Below the pieces are notes generated by a model. The model was not told the DNA's origin and searched no databases. It saw only the letters and a program-made list of their open reading frames with translations. A stretch of DNA of 64,000 nt from Antarcticimicrobium luteum. GTDB taxonomy: Bacteria; Pseudomonadota; Alphaproteobacteria; Rhodobacterales; Rhodobacteraceae. Location: NCBI RefSeq assembly GCF_004358185.1, contig NZ_SMUV01000065.1:1-64000 (forward strand), written 5' to 3'. Below are positions 39,371 to 48,575 of this stretch, piece by piece (position 1 is the stretch's first letter; each line of letters opens with the position of its first letter). The position numbers and the translations under genes are program-made.

Positions 39371-40162
39371 TCATACGGCCCCGGGCGGATAGCCGGTCAG
39401 ATGCATCACGACCAGCACCAGGATCGCCGCCCCCAGCATCCCGTCGAACCGGTCGAACAATCCGCCGTGGCCGGGAATAAGGGAACTGGAGTCCTTCACG
39501 CCGCTCTGCCGTTTGACCGCGCTTTCGGCGATGTCTCCCATCTGCGAGGCAAAGGACGCCGCCGCCGACAGCAGCAACAGCCAGGGCCCCGCCCCGGTTA
39601 CCGCCATGAAGGCACCGCCGACGACCGCCGCCACGATCCAGCCCGCAACGGTCCCGGACCAGGTCTTTTTCGGGCTGATCGCCGGCCAGAATTTCGGCCC
39701 GCCGATCATCCGGCCAGCGAAGTACCCGGCAATATCGGTGCCGGCCACTACCAGCACCAGCCACAGCATCCAGACAAAGCCGAACTCGCTGCGCACCGAC
39801 ATCATGCCAAAGGCGGCCAGCAGGATGAAGATCACGAAGGGCACATAGATGCGCCGGACCTGCGGCAGCCAGACATAGCCGACGATGGCCGGCACCAGCA
39901 GCGTCGGCAGCGCGAAACCGGCGGGAAAATAGATCGCCAGAAACCCTGCCACCCCGGCCAGCGCGCCCATCAGAACCGCCCGCGTCGCATCGCCCGGACG
40001 CACCATGCGCGTCAGCTCCCACACGATCAGGCCGGTCACGACGGAAACGAAGGTGACAAAGTAGTAGCCCCCCGCCCACACCGCCCCCAGCCCGGCGGCG
40101 GCCAGCACCAGCCCGGAGAGCAGGCGCGCGGTCAGATCACCCCATCGGCCTGAACCGCTCAT
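39371..40162 (-). CDS. cdsA: Phosphatidate cytidylyltransferase (CDP-diglyceride synthase)
   Basis: 263 aa integral membrane protein with several helices. It makes CDP-diacylglycerol, the precursor of phospholipids. The family signature is present: KRQSGVKDSSSLIPGHGG followed by LFDRFDG. ATG 40162 (MSGSGRWGDL) overlaps the uppS stop by 4 bp, supporting it over the longer frame from 40210. Confidence 0.96.
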   Translation of the reverse strand: MSGSGRWGDLTARLLSGLVLAAAGLGAVWAGGYYFVTFVSVVTGLIVWELTRMVRPGDATRAVLMGALAGVAGFLAIYFPAGFALPTLLVPAIVGYVWLPQVRRIYVPFVIFILLAAFGMMSVRSEFGFVWMLWLVLVVAGTDIAGYFAGRMIGGPKFWPAISPKKTWSGTVAGWIVAAVVGGAFMAVTGAGPWLLLLSAAASFASQMGDIAESAVKRQSGVKDSSSLIPGHGGLFDRFDGMLGAAILVLVVMHLTGYPPGAV

Positions 40163-40893
40163 GCCTTGACCGCCCCGAACCGGCGGTCGCGGGCGCCATA
40201 GCTCTGGCACAGGCGGGCCAGCTCGCCAGCGGTGAAATCGGGCCAGAGCGTATCGATGAATTCATATTCCGCATAGGCCGACTGCCACAGCAGGAAGTTC
40301 GAGATCCGCGCCTCACCACTGGTGCGGATCACCAGATCCGGGTCGGGCAGCACACAGGTATCAAGGTATTTGGGCAGGGTCTCCTCGTCCACGTCCTCGG
40401 GACGCAGCGCGCCGTCCGCGACATCCTGCGCCAGCCGTTTCGTGGCGCGCGCCACCTCGTCGCGGCCGCCATAGTTCAGCGCGATGGTCAGATGGGTGCC
40501 GTCATTGCCCGCGGTCTCGATCTCCAGCTGATCCATCAGCGCGATCAGCTTGGCGTCCAGCCGCACCCGGTCGCCGATGAATCGCACCCGCACATTCTTG
40601 GCCGCCAGCGCCTGCATCTCCTTGGCGATATAGCGGCGGAACAGGCTCATCAGCCCGGCCACCTCGACCTGGGTCCGTTTCCAGTTCTCGGTCGAGAAGG
40701 CAAAGATCGTCAGGTACTTGATCCCGAGGCTGGGGCAGGCCTCGACCACCTCGCGCACACGCTTGGCGCCGGCGTGGTGGCCAAACAGGCGCGGCCGCCC
40801 GCGCGCCTGCGCCCAGCGGCCGTTGCCATCCATGATGATGGCCACGTGACGCGGGCCGTGGGGATGGGCCTCGATTTCGGGATCCTTGGGCAT
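40159..40893 (-). CDS. uppS: Isoprenyl transferase (undecaprenyl diphosphate synthase)
   Basis: 244 aa cis-prenyltransferase making the lipid carrier for peptidoglycan and LPS. Signatures: VAIIMDGNGRWAQARG with the catalytic Asp, FGHHAGAKRVREVVE, LTIFAFSTENWKR, and the C-terminal LVIRTSGEARISNFLLWQSA. 8 bp after frr and overlapping cdsA by 4 bp. It links isoprenoid supply (dxr) to envelope assembly in the same operon. Confidence 0.97.
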   Translation of the reverse strand: MPKDPEIEAHPHGPRHVAIIMDGNGRWAQARGRPRLFGHHAGAKRVREVVEACPSLGIKYLTIFAFSTENWKRTQVEVAGLMSLFRRYIAKEMQALAAKNVRVRFIGDRVRLDAKLIALMDQLEIETAGNDGTHLTIALNYGGRDEVARATKRLAQDVADGALRPEDVDEETLPKYLDTCVLPDPDLVIRTSGEARISNFLLWQSAYAEYEFIDTLWPDFTAGELARLCQSYGARDRRFGAVKA

Positions 40894-40901
40894 GTTCCCG
40901 G

Positions 40902-41465
40902 TCAGACCTGCATGATCTCGGCTTGCTTGGTCTCCAGCGCCTCATCCACCGCCGCGATCATCTTGTCGGTCAGATCCTGCACCTCGGACTCCCAGAATTT
41001 CTGGTCATCCTCGGACATGCCGTCGGCCTTGGCCTTCTTGATCCGGTCCATGCCGTCACGGCGCACGTTGCGAATCGCGACCCGGGCATGCTCGGCATAT
41101 TGCCCGGCTACCTTGGTCAGTTCGCGCCGGCGCTCCTCGTTCAGTTCCGGGATCGGCAGCATGATGATGGTGCCGTTGAGCTGCGGATTGATGCCCAGCC
41201 CGCTTTCGCGGATCGCTTTCTCGACCTTGCCCACCAGCCCCTTGTCCCAGACGTTGATGGTGACCATGCGCGGCTCGGGCACGTTAACGGTGCCGACCTG
41301 GTTGATCGGCGTCGCCTGCCCATAGGCGTCGACCATCACCGGCTCCAGCATCGAGGCGCTGGCACGCCCGGTGCGCAGCGAGGCGAACTCGGTGCGCAGA
41401 TTGGTCATCGCGCCGTCCATGCGGCGTTTCAGATCGTCGGTATCCAGTTCAAAATCATCGGACAT
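40902..41465 (-). CDS. frr: Ribosome recycling factor
   Basis: 187 aa, standard length. With EF-G it splits post-termination ribosomes. Family text: [57 protein letters not shown] and [20 protein letters not shown]. It follows pyrH by 64 bp. Confidence 0.98.
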   Translation of the reverse strand: MSDDFELDTDDLKRRMDGAMTNLRTEFASLRTGRASASMLEPVMVDAYGQATPINQVGTVNVPEPRMVTINVWDKGLVGKVEKAIRESGLGINPQLNGTIIMLPIPELNEERRRELTKVAGQYAEHARVAIRNVRRDGMDRIKKAKADGMSEDDQKFWESEVQDLTDKMIAAVDEALETKQAEIMQV

Positions 41466-41529
41466 GGCTGCCCTCTCCCCAAGGTTCGGATTATCGCTTG
41501 CTAGGTGTACGTTTGCGCGGTCTATACCC

Positions 41530-42276
41530 TCAGCCGTGCACCTTTGTATAGGTGCCCTCGCCTGCCAGGATGCCCCGGAAGCCGCCCGGCTCGTCCAACG
41601 AGAAGACGATGATCGGCAGGTTATTGTCGCGCGCCAGCGCGATGGCGCTGGCGTCCATCACCCCCAGCCGCTTGGCCAGAACGTCGTCATAGCTGACCTC
41701 GTCATACCGTTTGGCATCGCTGAACTTCACCGGATCCTTGTCATAGACGCCGTCCACCTTGGTCCCCTTGAAGATCGCCTCGCAGGCCATTTCGTTGGCC
41801 CGCAGCGTCGCCGCCGTGTCGGTGGTGAAATAGGGGTTGCCGGTGCCGGCGGCAAAGATGCAGACCCGCTTTTTCTCAAGGTGGCGCACCGCGCGCCGGC
41901 GGATATAGGGCTCGGCCACCTCGTCCATGCGGATGGCGCTGATCACACGGGTAAAGACCCCGATCCCCTCCAGCGCCGACTGCATCGCCAGCGCGTTCAT
42001 CACCGTGGCGAGCATCCCCATATAGTCGGCCGTGGTGCGTTCCATCCCCTGTGCCGATCCCGCGAGACCGCGAAAGATGTTGCCGCCGCCGATCACCATG
42101 CAGATCTCGACCCCCATCTCATGGACCGACTGGACCTCTCTCGCGATCCGCTGGACGGTCGGCGGATGCAGGCCGTACCCCTGATCCCCCATCAGCGCCT
42201 CGCCCGATATCTTGAGCAGAACGCGCTTGTATTTCATGGATTTCGGTTGCGGGTCGGTTTCCTTGGACGAGGTCAT
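41530..42276 (-). CDS. pyrH: UMP kinase
   Basis: 248 aa, amino-acid-kinase fold. It phosphorylates UMP to UDP. Signatures: [60 protein letters not shown] and [16 protein letters not shown]. First gene of the long minus-strand cluster. ATG 42276 has a short extra N-terminal tail; MKYKRVLLK at residue 14 is an alternative start. Divergent from miaA with 110 bp between. Confidence 0.97.
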   Translation of the reverse strand: MTSSKETDPQPKSMKYKRVLLKISGEALMGDQGYGLHPPTVQRIAREVQSVHEMGVEICMVIGGGNIFRGLAGSAQGMERTTADYMGMLATVMNALAMQSALEGIGVFTRVISAIRMDEVAEPYIRRRAVRHLEKKRVCIFAAGTGNPYFTTDTAATLRANEMACEAIFKGTKVDGVYDKDPVKFSDAKRYDEVSYDDVLAKRLGVMDASAIALARDNNLPIIVFSLDEPGGFRGILAGEGTYTKVHG

Positions 42277-42386
42277 GTTGCGCTTCTCTCCGGCACGGGG
42301 TTATTTTCCCGCAAAATGTCGGAAATCGCCGCGAGGTTCAATGCGGCAACCACCGGTGACCGGCGGGTTTCGCCCCTTTCGGACAA

Positions 42387-43268
42387 ATGGACATGCAGCG
42401 TCTCAGCGACCTTCCCGATATTCCCGACGACCGCCCGGTCCTGATTGCGGGGCCAACCGCCTCCGGCAAATCGGCGCTGGCGCTCGAAATCGCGCAGCGG
42501 TTCGGCGGCGTCGTCGTCAATGCCGATGCCAGCCAGGTGTTCGCCTGCTGGCGCATCATCACCGCCCGCCCGGACCCCGAGGAAGAGGCCCTGGCGCCGC
42601 ATCGCCTTTACGGTCATGTCCCCTGCACCGCACAGTATTCCGCCGGCCACTGGCTGCGCGATGTGGCGCCGCTGCTGCGGGGCGGGGCGCGGCCGATCAT
42701 CGTGGGCGGAACCGGCCTCTATTTCACCGCCCTGACCCGGGGTCTCGCCGAGATCCCCGCGACCCCGCCAGAGGTCCGGGCCGAGGCCGATCGGATCCCG
42801 CTGGAGGCGCTGATCGCCGATCTCGATCCCGGCACCGCCGCCGGGCTGGACCTGCAAAACCGGATGCGGGTGCAGCGCGCCTGGGAGGTGCAGCGCGCCA
42901 CCGGACGACCGCTGGCCTCCTGGCAGGCCGACACGCCGCCGCCGCTGCTGCCGCTGGAGGCCGCCGTGCCGCTGGTATTCGACGTGCCTAGGGACTGGCT
43001 GCTCGACCGCATCACCCGGCGGTTCGATGCGATGCTGGAGGCCGGCGCGCTGGAGGAGGTGGCGGCGATGCGCGCCGCCTACGATCCGGCCCTGCCCGCC
43101 TTCAAGGCGATCGGCGTGCCCGAGTTGATGGCCTATATCGTCGGCGAGATTCCGCTTGAGGCGGCGCGGGCGCGCGCCACCGTTGCCACGCGCCAGTTCG
43201 CCAAGCGCCAGCGCACCTGGTTCCGGTCGAAAATGCGTCATTGGCACCCGGTCCGCCCCGCCGGCTGA
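42387..43268 (+). CDS. miaA: tRNA dimethylallyltransferase
   Basis: 293 aa. MiaA adds a dimethylallyl group to A37 of tRNAs reading UNN codons. P-loop: [18 protein letters not shown]; then [20 protein letters not shown], and [16 protein letters not shown]-terminal [12 protein letters not shown]. The Met at 42393 is a possible second start. Divergent from pyrH and followed by an AraC-type gene. Confidence 0.96.
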   Translation: MDMQRLSDLPDIPDDRPVLIAGPTASGKSALALEIAQRFGGVVVNADASQVFACWRIITARPDPEEEALAPHRLYGHVPCTAQYSAGHWLRDVAPLLRGGARPIIVGGTGLYFTALTRGLAEIPATPPEVRAEADRIPLEALIADLDPGTAAGLDLQNRMRVQRAWEVQRATGRPLASWQADTPPPLLPLEAAVPLVFDVPRDWLLDRITRRFDAMLEAGALEEVAAMRAAYDPALPAFKAIGVPELMAYIVGEIPLEAARARATVATRQFAKRQRTWFRSKMRHWHPVRPAG

Positions 43269-43347
43269 GGCTCCGGCTTGTCCATTGCCGGTATTTGTGG
43301 TCTAGAATGGGGCATAACCCCCGACGCCATCAGACATTTTCGTGCCG

Positions 43348-44154
43348 ATGCCCTTTGACCCGAGCGATATGGACGACCTCCGCCTCGTGACGCTGGCGCA
43401 ATTGATGAAGGCTGGCGCGTGGCAGCTGGAACTGGCCCATGACCGGGCCGAACATCTGCTGATCTGGATCACCAAGGGCCAGGGGGTGGCGCTGATCGAC
43501 GGCGCGCGGCGCGGGATCGGCACCCATAACGCGCTGTTCATCCCGGCCCGGCACCTGATGGCGATCGAATTGATGCGCGGCGGGTTCGGCCAGGCGCTGG
43601 TGATCCCCGACAGCGCCGATCTGCCCCTGCCGCAGGCGGTCCAGCACCTGCGTATCCGCGACGTGACCGCCCAGGGCGAGCTGACCGTGCTGTTCGAGGC
43701 GATGGGACGCGAACAGAACGCCGCGCGCCCGCTCTACCATTCGGCCATGCACGCCTATGGCGAGCTGATGGCGATCTGGCTGCGCCGCTACCTCCCCGAC
43801 GAACCGGCCCCCGGGCAAAGCGCCGCGCGCCGGCTGGTCCTGGCCTATTGCGACCGGCTGGTGCAGACCTATGCCAGCGGCGCCACCATGGCCGAACATG
43901 CCGAGGCGCTGGGTGTCACGCCCACCCATCTGACCCGGGTCTGCCGCGCCGAGACCGGGCGCACCGCCGCGGCGCTTCTGACCGAACGCCAGCTGCATGC
44001 GGCGCGGCGGCTGTTGATCACCACCAAGGTGCCGGTGCAGGACATTGCCCGCCACCTGGGCTTTGGCAGCGCCGCCTATTTCACCCGGTTCATCCAGCAG
44101 CACACGCAACGGACTCCGACCGCGCTGCGCCAGATGGCACGATCCCCCGCTTGA
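43348..44154 (+). CDS. AraC-family transcriptional regulator
   Basis: 268 aa. The C-terminal AraC DNA-binding domain has two HTH units: MAEHAEALGVTPTHLTRVCR and VPVQDIARHLGFGSAAYFTR, ending FIQQHTQRTPTALRQM. The N-terminal half is a cupin-like sensor domain (LIDGARRGIGTHNALFIP). An upstream GTG at 43342 is also possible; neither start has a clear ribosome-binding site. It is 222 bp before an ABC operon on the same strand and may control it. Confidence 0.9.
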   Translation: MPFDPSDMDDLRLVTLAQLMKAGAWQLELAHDRAEHLLIWITKGQGVALIDGARRGIGTHNALFIPARHLMAIELMRGGFGQALVIPDSADLPLPQAVQHLRIRDVTAQGELTVLFEAMGREQNAARPLYHSAMHAYGELMAIWLRRYLPDEPAPGQSAARRLVLAYCDRLVQTYASGATMAEHAEALGVTPTHLTRVCRAETGRTAAALLTERQLHAARRLLITTKVPVQDIARHLGFGSAAYFTRFIQQHTQRTPTALRQMARSPA

Positions 44155-44204
44155 CGTGGAGTTAACCGCTCATGTCGCCCAGCGACCTGTTGATGTCGTT
44201 TTTA

Positions 44205-44226
44205 TACCATGTAAAGTGAAATGGTA
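44205..44226. promoter_or_regulatory. Inverted repeat TACCAT-N10-ATGGTA before the ABC operon
   Basis: Perfect 6-bp arms at 44205-44210 and 44221-44226 lie in an AT-richer stretch between the AraC-type gene and the ABC binding protein, about 150 bp before the latter's start. A candidate operator; the binding protein is unknown. Confidence 0.35.
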
Positions 44227-44376
44227 CCGTTGACGGACGGGTAATTCTGTTGCGCAATGACGTCATGGGGGAACAACCGATCGCAACGCCGACGTCCGCA
44301 TGGGTTCACCCGTGTCAGCCCGGGTCCATGCCGGTGAACCTCAGCCGATAAAAAACGACCAAACAGGGAGATTCCA

Positions 44377-46044
44377 ATGCACTGCCATTCAACACAATCT
44401 CACACCGTCCATCCGGCGGCGCGGATGCACGCGCAGGAATGCCTGGACGGAAAGCTCAGCCGCCGCGAGTTTCTCACCCGCGCGACCGCGCTGGGGGTTT
44501 CCTCCGCCGCGGCCTACGGGCTGATCGGCCTCGCCGCCCCGACCGAGGCCCGCGCCGCCACCCCGAAACCGGGCGGAACCTTGCGCGTTCAGATGCAGGT
44601 CAAGGCGCTGAAGGATACCCGCACCGCCGACTGGTCCGAGATCGCCTGCGCCACCCGCGGCACCTGCGAATATCTGGTCGAGTACAACAACGACGGCTCG
44701 TTCCGGGGCATGCTGCTCGACGGCTGGGAGGTCAACGGGGACGCCACCGAATACACCCTCAAGGTCCGCCAGGGCGTGAAATGGCACGACGGCTCGGACT
44801 TCACCGCCGAGGATGTGGCCCGCAACATCACACGCTGGTGCGAGAAGGGTGTCGAGGGCAACTCGATGGCCGCCCGGGTCGCCTCGCTGGTCGATCCAGA
44901 CACCGGCAAGGCCCGCGACGGCGCCATCACCGTGGTCGATGCCTCGACCGTGCTGCTCAAGACCTCGACGCCGGACATCTCGATCATCCCGGGGTTTGCC
45001 GACTACCCCGCTGCCGTGGTGCATGCGAGCTATGATCCGGCCAATCCAACCGCGCTGATCGGCACCGGCCCCTACAAGCTGGCCCGGATCGAGGTCGGCG
45101 TCGGCGCCACGCTGGAGCGCGCCGCCGATCATCCCTGGTGGGGGACCGAGGTCTATGGCGGACCCTACCTCGATACCATCGAGTACATCGACTACGGCAC
45201 CGACCCCTCGGCCTGGCTGGCGGCGATCGAGTCCGAAGAGGTCGACATGCTCTATGAATCGGTGGGCGAATTCATCGACATCATGAACGACATCGGCCTG
45301 GTAAAGTCCGAGGTGGTGACCGCCGCGACCGTGGTGATCCGGCCCAACCAACTGGCCGAGATCGACGGCAAGAAACCCTATGCCGACCCGCGCGTGCGCA
45401 AGGCGCTGGCGATGGCCGTCGACAACGCGGTCTGCCTCGAGCTGGGCTACGGCAACCGCGGCGAGGTGGCCGAGAACCACCACGTGTGCCGGATTCACCC
45501 CGAATACGCCGAACTGCCGGCGATCAAACCCGACCCCGAAGGCGCCCGCGCCCTGATGGAAGAGGCCGGGATGATGGATTTCGAACATGAAATCGTCTCG
45601 ATCGACGACGACTGGCGCAAGAACACCACCGACGCCGTGGCGGCCCAGCTGCGCGACGCCGGCTTCAAGGTCAAGCGCACGGTGCTGCCCGGCAACACCT
45701 TCTGGAACGACTGGGTGAAATACCCGTTCAGCTCGACCAACTGGAACCACCGCCCGCTTGGGGTCCAGATCTGGGCACTGGCCTATCGGTCTGGCGAGGC
45801 CTGGAACGAGTTCGGCTGGTCCAACCCCGAGTTCGACGCGCTGCTCGAGGACGCGTTGGCGATCGCCGACGCCGACAAGCGCCGCGAGATCGCCGCCAAG
45901 GGCGAGGCGCTGATCCAGCAGGAGGGCGTGACGATCCAGCCTTACTGGCGCTCGCTGTATCGCCACATGCGCGAGGGGCTGGTGGGCACCGACATGCACA
46001 TCACCTATGAGCACCACCACTACAAATGGGGCTGGGCGGCCTGA
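44377..46044 (+). CDS. Peptide-type ABC transporter substrate-binding protein, Tat-exported
   Basis: 555 aa SBP family 5 (DppA/OppA type). The N-terminus has a twin-arginine signal: [20 protein letters not shown], cleaved near EARAA. The long n-region (about 28 residues) is unusual but keeps the SRREFL motif. Family text: [25 protein letters not shown] and [16 protein letters not shown] precedes ATG 44377. It begins an operon with two permeases and a fused ATPase. Tat export suggests the protein folds in the cytoplasm first. Ligand unknown: peptides, opines or other amines are possible. Confidence 0.93.
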   Translation: MHCHSTQSHTVHPAARMHAQECLDGKLSRREFLTRATALGVSSAAAYGLIGLAAPTEARAATPKPGGTLRVQMQVKALKDTRTADWSEIACATRGTCEYLVEYNNDGSFRGMLLDGWEVNGDATEYTLKVRQGVKWHDGSDFTAEDVARNITRWCEKGVEGNSMAARVASLVDPDTGKARDGAITVVDASTVLLKTSTPDISIIPGFADYPAAVVHASYDPANPTALIGTGPYKLARIEVGVGATLERAADHPWWGTEVYGGPYLDTIEYIDYGTDPSAWLAAIESEEVDMLYESVGEFIDIMNDIGLVKSEVVTAATVVIRPNQLAEIDGKKPYADPRVRKALAMAVDNAVCLELGYGNRGEVAENHHVCRIHPEYAELPAIKPDPEGARALMEEAGMMDFEHEIVSIDDDWRKNTTDAVAAQLRDAGFKVKRTVLPGNTFWNDWVKYPFSSTNWNHRPLGVQIWALAYRSGEAWNEFGWSNPEFDALLEDALAIADADKRREIAAKGEALIQQEGVTIQPYWRSLYRHMREGLVGTDMHITYEHHHYKWGWAA

Positions 46045-46058
46045 TCCGCCGCCCATCC

Positions 46059-46083
46059 GGGCCGTCCCCCCTCGGGGCGGCCC
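46059..46083 (+). other. Intercistronic hairpin after the binding-protein gene
   Basis: GGGCCG (46059-46064) pairs with CGGCCC (46078-46083), with CCCC/GGGG continuing inside around a CCTC loop. It is 15 bp after the stop with no T-tract. Such hairpins often stabilise the abundant binding-protein mRNA relative to the permease part. Confidence 0.5.
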
Positions 46084-46168
46084 CAATCTCGGCGGCGCCA
46101 ATGCGCGCCCGCCACGACAAGGTCCGCAAGAACGGGGCCGGACCAAAGCCTGACCAACAGGGGGCCTT

Positions 46169-47221
46169 ATGGGACTGTTCATCCTGCGCAGATCCGGCGT
46201 GATGATCCTGACGGCACTGTGCCTGACCTTCATCGTGTTTTTTCTGACCAACCTCTATCCGAACCTGGAAAAGCTGGCCAAGACACAAGGCAATTTCCGC
46301 ATGTCCGACGAGGCGGTGGAAAGCTGGCTGGGCAGTCATGGATACCTCCAACCCCTGCCGGTGAAATACGGCCAGTGGCTGGGCGTGATGCCGGGCTGGA
46401 CCCATCAGGGCGACGACGGGGTGACCGGGCGCTGCCTGCGCGGCACCGTCACCGAGGAAGAGGCCGCTCAAGGCCGCAGGTTCTGCGGTATCCTGCAGGG
46501 TGACTGGGGCTATTCCACCGTGTTCCGTGATGACGTCTCGGGCATCATCGCCACGCGGCTGGGGCTGACGGCAAAGCTGATGTTCTGGGTGCTGGTGCTG
46601 ATGGTGCCCTCGGCGCTGCTGGTGGGCGTGCTGGCCGGGATGCGCGAGGGCTCGCCGCTGGACCGCACGCTCTCGACCTTTTCCATCGTCACCACGGCGA
46701 CGCCGGAATATGTCTCGGGCGTGATCTTCATCGCCGTCTTCGCCTCATCGACGGTCGGGCTGAAATGGTTCAAGGGCACCGCCACCAGCGCGATGGACAG
46801 CGCCAATTTCGAGAATTTCTTTCTGCCGGTCCTCACCATCGCCCTCTACGGCATGGGATATATCGCCCGGATGACCCGCGCCAGCATGACCGAGGTGATG
46901 ACGGCGCAATACATCCGCACCGCGCGCCTCAAGGGGGTGTCGTTCCGCAACATCGTGATGAAACACGCGCTGCGCAATGCGCTGATCGCCCCCTTCACGG
47001 TGATCATGCTGCAATTCCCCTGGCTGCTGAACGGCGTCGTCATCGTCGAGACGCTGTTCAACTACAAGGGCTTCGGCTGGACCCTGGTCCAGGCGGCCGG
47101 AAACAATGACATCGAGCTGCTGCTGGCGGTCTCGGTGGTCTCGGTGATCGTGGTTCTGACGACGCAGCTGATATCCGACATCGGCTATGTCTATCTCAAT
47201 CCGCGCATCCGGATTTCGTGA
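46169..47221 (+). CDS. ABC transporter permease (DppB type)
   Basis: 350 aa, six or so helices. The inner-membrane permease signature is ASMTEVMTAQYIRTARLKGV (EAA-type loop), and the N-terminal LRRSGVMILTALCLTFIVFF helix precedes a periplasmic domain with LGVMPGWTHQGDDG. GGGGG precedes ATG 46169. Pairs with the next gene to form the channel. Confidence 0.93.
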   Translation: MGLFILRRSGVMILTALCLTFIVFFLTNLYPNLEKLAKTQGNFRMSDEAVESWLGSHGYLQPLPVKYGQWLGVMPGWTHQGDDGVTGRCLRGTVTEEEAAQGRRFCGILQGDWGYSTVFRDDVSGIIATRLGLTAKLMFWVLVLMVPSALLVGVLAGMREGSPLDRTLSTFSIVTTATPEYVSGVIFIAVFASSTVGLKWFKGTATSAMDSANFENFFLPVLTIALYGMGYIARMTRASMTEVMTAQYIRTARLKGVSFRNIVMKHALRNALIAPFTVIMLQFPWLLNGVVIVETLFNYKGFGWTLVQAAGNNDIELLLAVSVVSVIVVLTTQLISDIGYVYLNPRIRIS

Positions 47222-47235
47222 GGGGGAACGGACAG

Positions 47236-48450
47236 ATGGAACCTCTCGGCTGGATCGAAATCATCGCCCGCGTGCTCTACCAGTTCACCCCGGTCTGGAT
47301 CGCGCTGATCATCCTTTTCGCGGTCTCTGCCGCGTTCAAGCGAAAACTCGGCCTTTATGGCAAGCTGTTCGACAGCCCGATCGGCATGATCGGCTTTGCC
47401 CTGGTGATGTTCTGGGTCTTCACCGGCATCTTCGGCGCGCTCGACCTGATCATCACCCACGACCCGCTGGCGCAGGTCTCGGGGTTGAAGAACAAGGTGC
47501 CCGGCACCGCCCTGCGCGACGCCGAGGACGGCCAGTACGCCTGGTATCTGCTGGGCGGCGACAACCTGGCGCGCGATGTCTTCAGCCGCATGGTCAAGGG
47601 CGCCTGGGTGGTGGTGCAGATCGCGCCGCTGGCGACGCTCTTTGCCTTCATGGTGGGGATCACGCTGGGGCTTCCGGCGGGATACTACGGCGGCCGGCTC
47701 GACACCTTCCTGTCGTTCCTGGCCAACCTGATCCTGGCCTTCCCGGTGATCCTGTTGTTCTACCTGCTGGTGACGCCCGAGATCGTCGATACCGGCGTTC
47801 CCAGCTACATGGCCGCCGTGCTGTTCGTCTTTCCCATCGTCTTTCTCGCGGTGCTGCTGAATTCGCGCTATTACACTCGGCCAAACTTCCGCACGCCGCT
47901 GCTGATCGGGGTGCTGGGCGTCGCGATCTGGCTTTATCTGTCGCTGATCTCGACCAATGGCTATCTGGTCAACACCCGCGCCATCTCGATCCCTGCATTG
48001 CCCCGGACCCTCGATCTCTTCGACATTCCCGGCGGCATTCTGGTGGTCTTCGTCTCGGTGGTCTTCGTCAATTCGCCCACCGTGTTCCGCATCGTGCGCG
48101 GGCTGGCGATGGACATCAAGACGCGCGACTATGTCGCCGCCGCCCAGACCCGCGGCGAGGGCCCCTGGTACATCATGCTGTGGGAGATTCTGCCGAACGC
48201 GCGCGGCCCGCTGATCGTCGATTTCTGCCTGCGCATCGGCTACACCACGATCCTGCTGGGAACCCTGGGTTTCTTCGGCCTCGGCCTGCCGCCGGAAAGC
48301 CCGGACTGGGGATCGACCATCAACGAGGGGCGCAAGCTGCTGTCGATCTACCTGCACCCCGCCCTGCCCCCGGCGCTGGCGCTGCTGTCGCTGGTGCTCG
48401 GGCTGAACCTGCTGGCGGACGGGCTGCGCGAGGAAAGTTTGAAAGATTAA
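47236..48450 (+). CDS. ABC transporter permease (DppC type, elongated)
   Basis: 404 aa, about 100 residues longer than usual DppC permeases (about 300 aa). An extra hydrophobic and loop region lies between residues about 190 and 270 (VFPIVFLAVLLNSRYYTRPN, then LYLSLISTNGYLVN). The EAA-type loop is VRGLAMDIKTRDYVAAAQTRGEGP. ATG 47236 has GGGGGAAC upstream; GTG 47218 (overlapping the DppB stop as GTGA) is an alternative and would add 6 residues. Confidence 0.92.
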   Translation: MEPLGWIEIIARVLYQFTPVWIALIILFAVSAAFKRKLGLYGKLFDSPIGMIGFALVMFWVFTGIFGALDLIITHDPLAQVSGLKNKVPGTALRDAEDGQYAWYLLGGDNLARDVFSRMVKGAWVVVQIAPLATLFAFMVGITLGLPAGYYGGRLDTFLSFLANLILAFPVILLFYLLVTPEIVDTGVPSYMAAVLFVFPIVFLAVLLNSRYYTRPNFRTPLLIGVLGVAIWLYLSLISTNGYLVNTRAISIPALPRTLDLFDIPGGILVVFVSVVFVNSPTVFRIVRGLAMDIKTRDYVAAAQTRGEGPWYIMLWEILPNARGPLIVDFCLRIGYTTILLGTLGFFGLGLPPESPDWGSTINEGRKLLSIYLHPALPPALALLSLVLGLNLLADGLREESLKD

Positions 48451-48469
48451 GGGCGGACCGGGGCATGAT

Positions 48470-48490
48470 CCATTGGTCTCGAACCAATGG
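48470..48490 (+). other. Intercistronic hairpin before the ATPase gene
   Basis: CCATTGGT (48470-48477) pairs with ACCAATGG (48483-48490) around the loop CTCGA. There is no T-tract. It is 20 bp past the DppC stop and may stabilise or process the operon mRNA. Confidence 0.5.
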
Positions 48491-48512
48491 CGGCCAATGA
48501 ACGATCCCCGGA

Positions 48513-48546
48513 CCCCCGGCGTATTTGGACAAAGAAGAAGCAGGGG
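48513..48546. repeat. Dispersed intergenic repeat, copy 2
   Basis: The string starts cccccggcgtattt, has an A-rich middle (gacaaagaagaag) and ends caggg. It resembles the segment at 20881-20917. It is in the leader of the ATPase gene. Confidence 0.5.
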
Positions 48547-48575
48547 AGCTGCCCTGCCCGGAACGGGAGAGTGAC

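Noticed and set aside
37417-39480. Plus-strand open frame of 687 codons
   Set aside because: Antisense to rseP and dxr.
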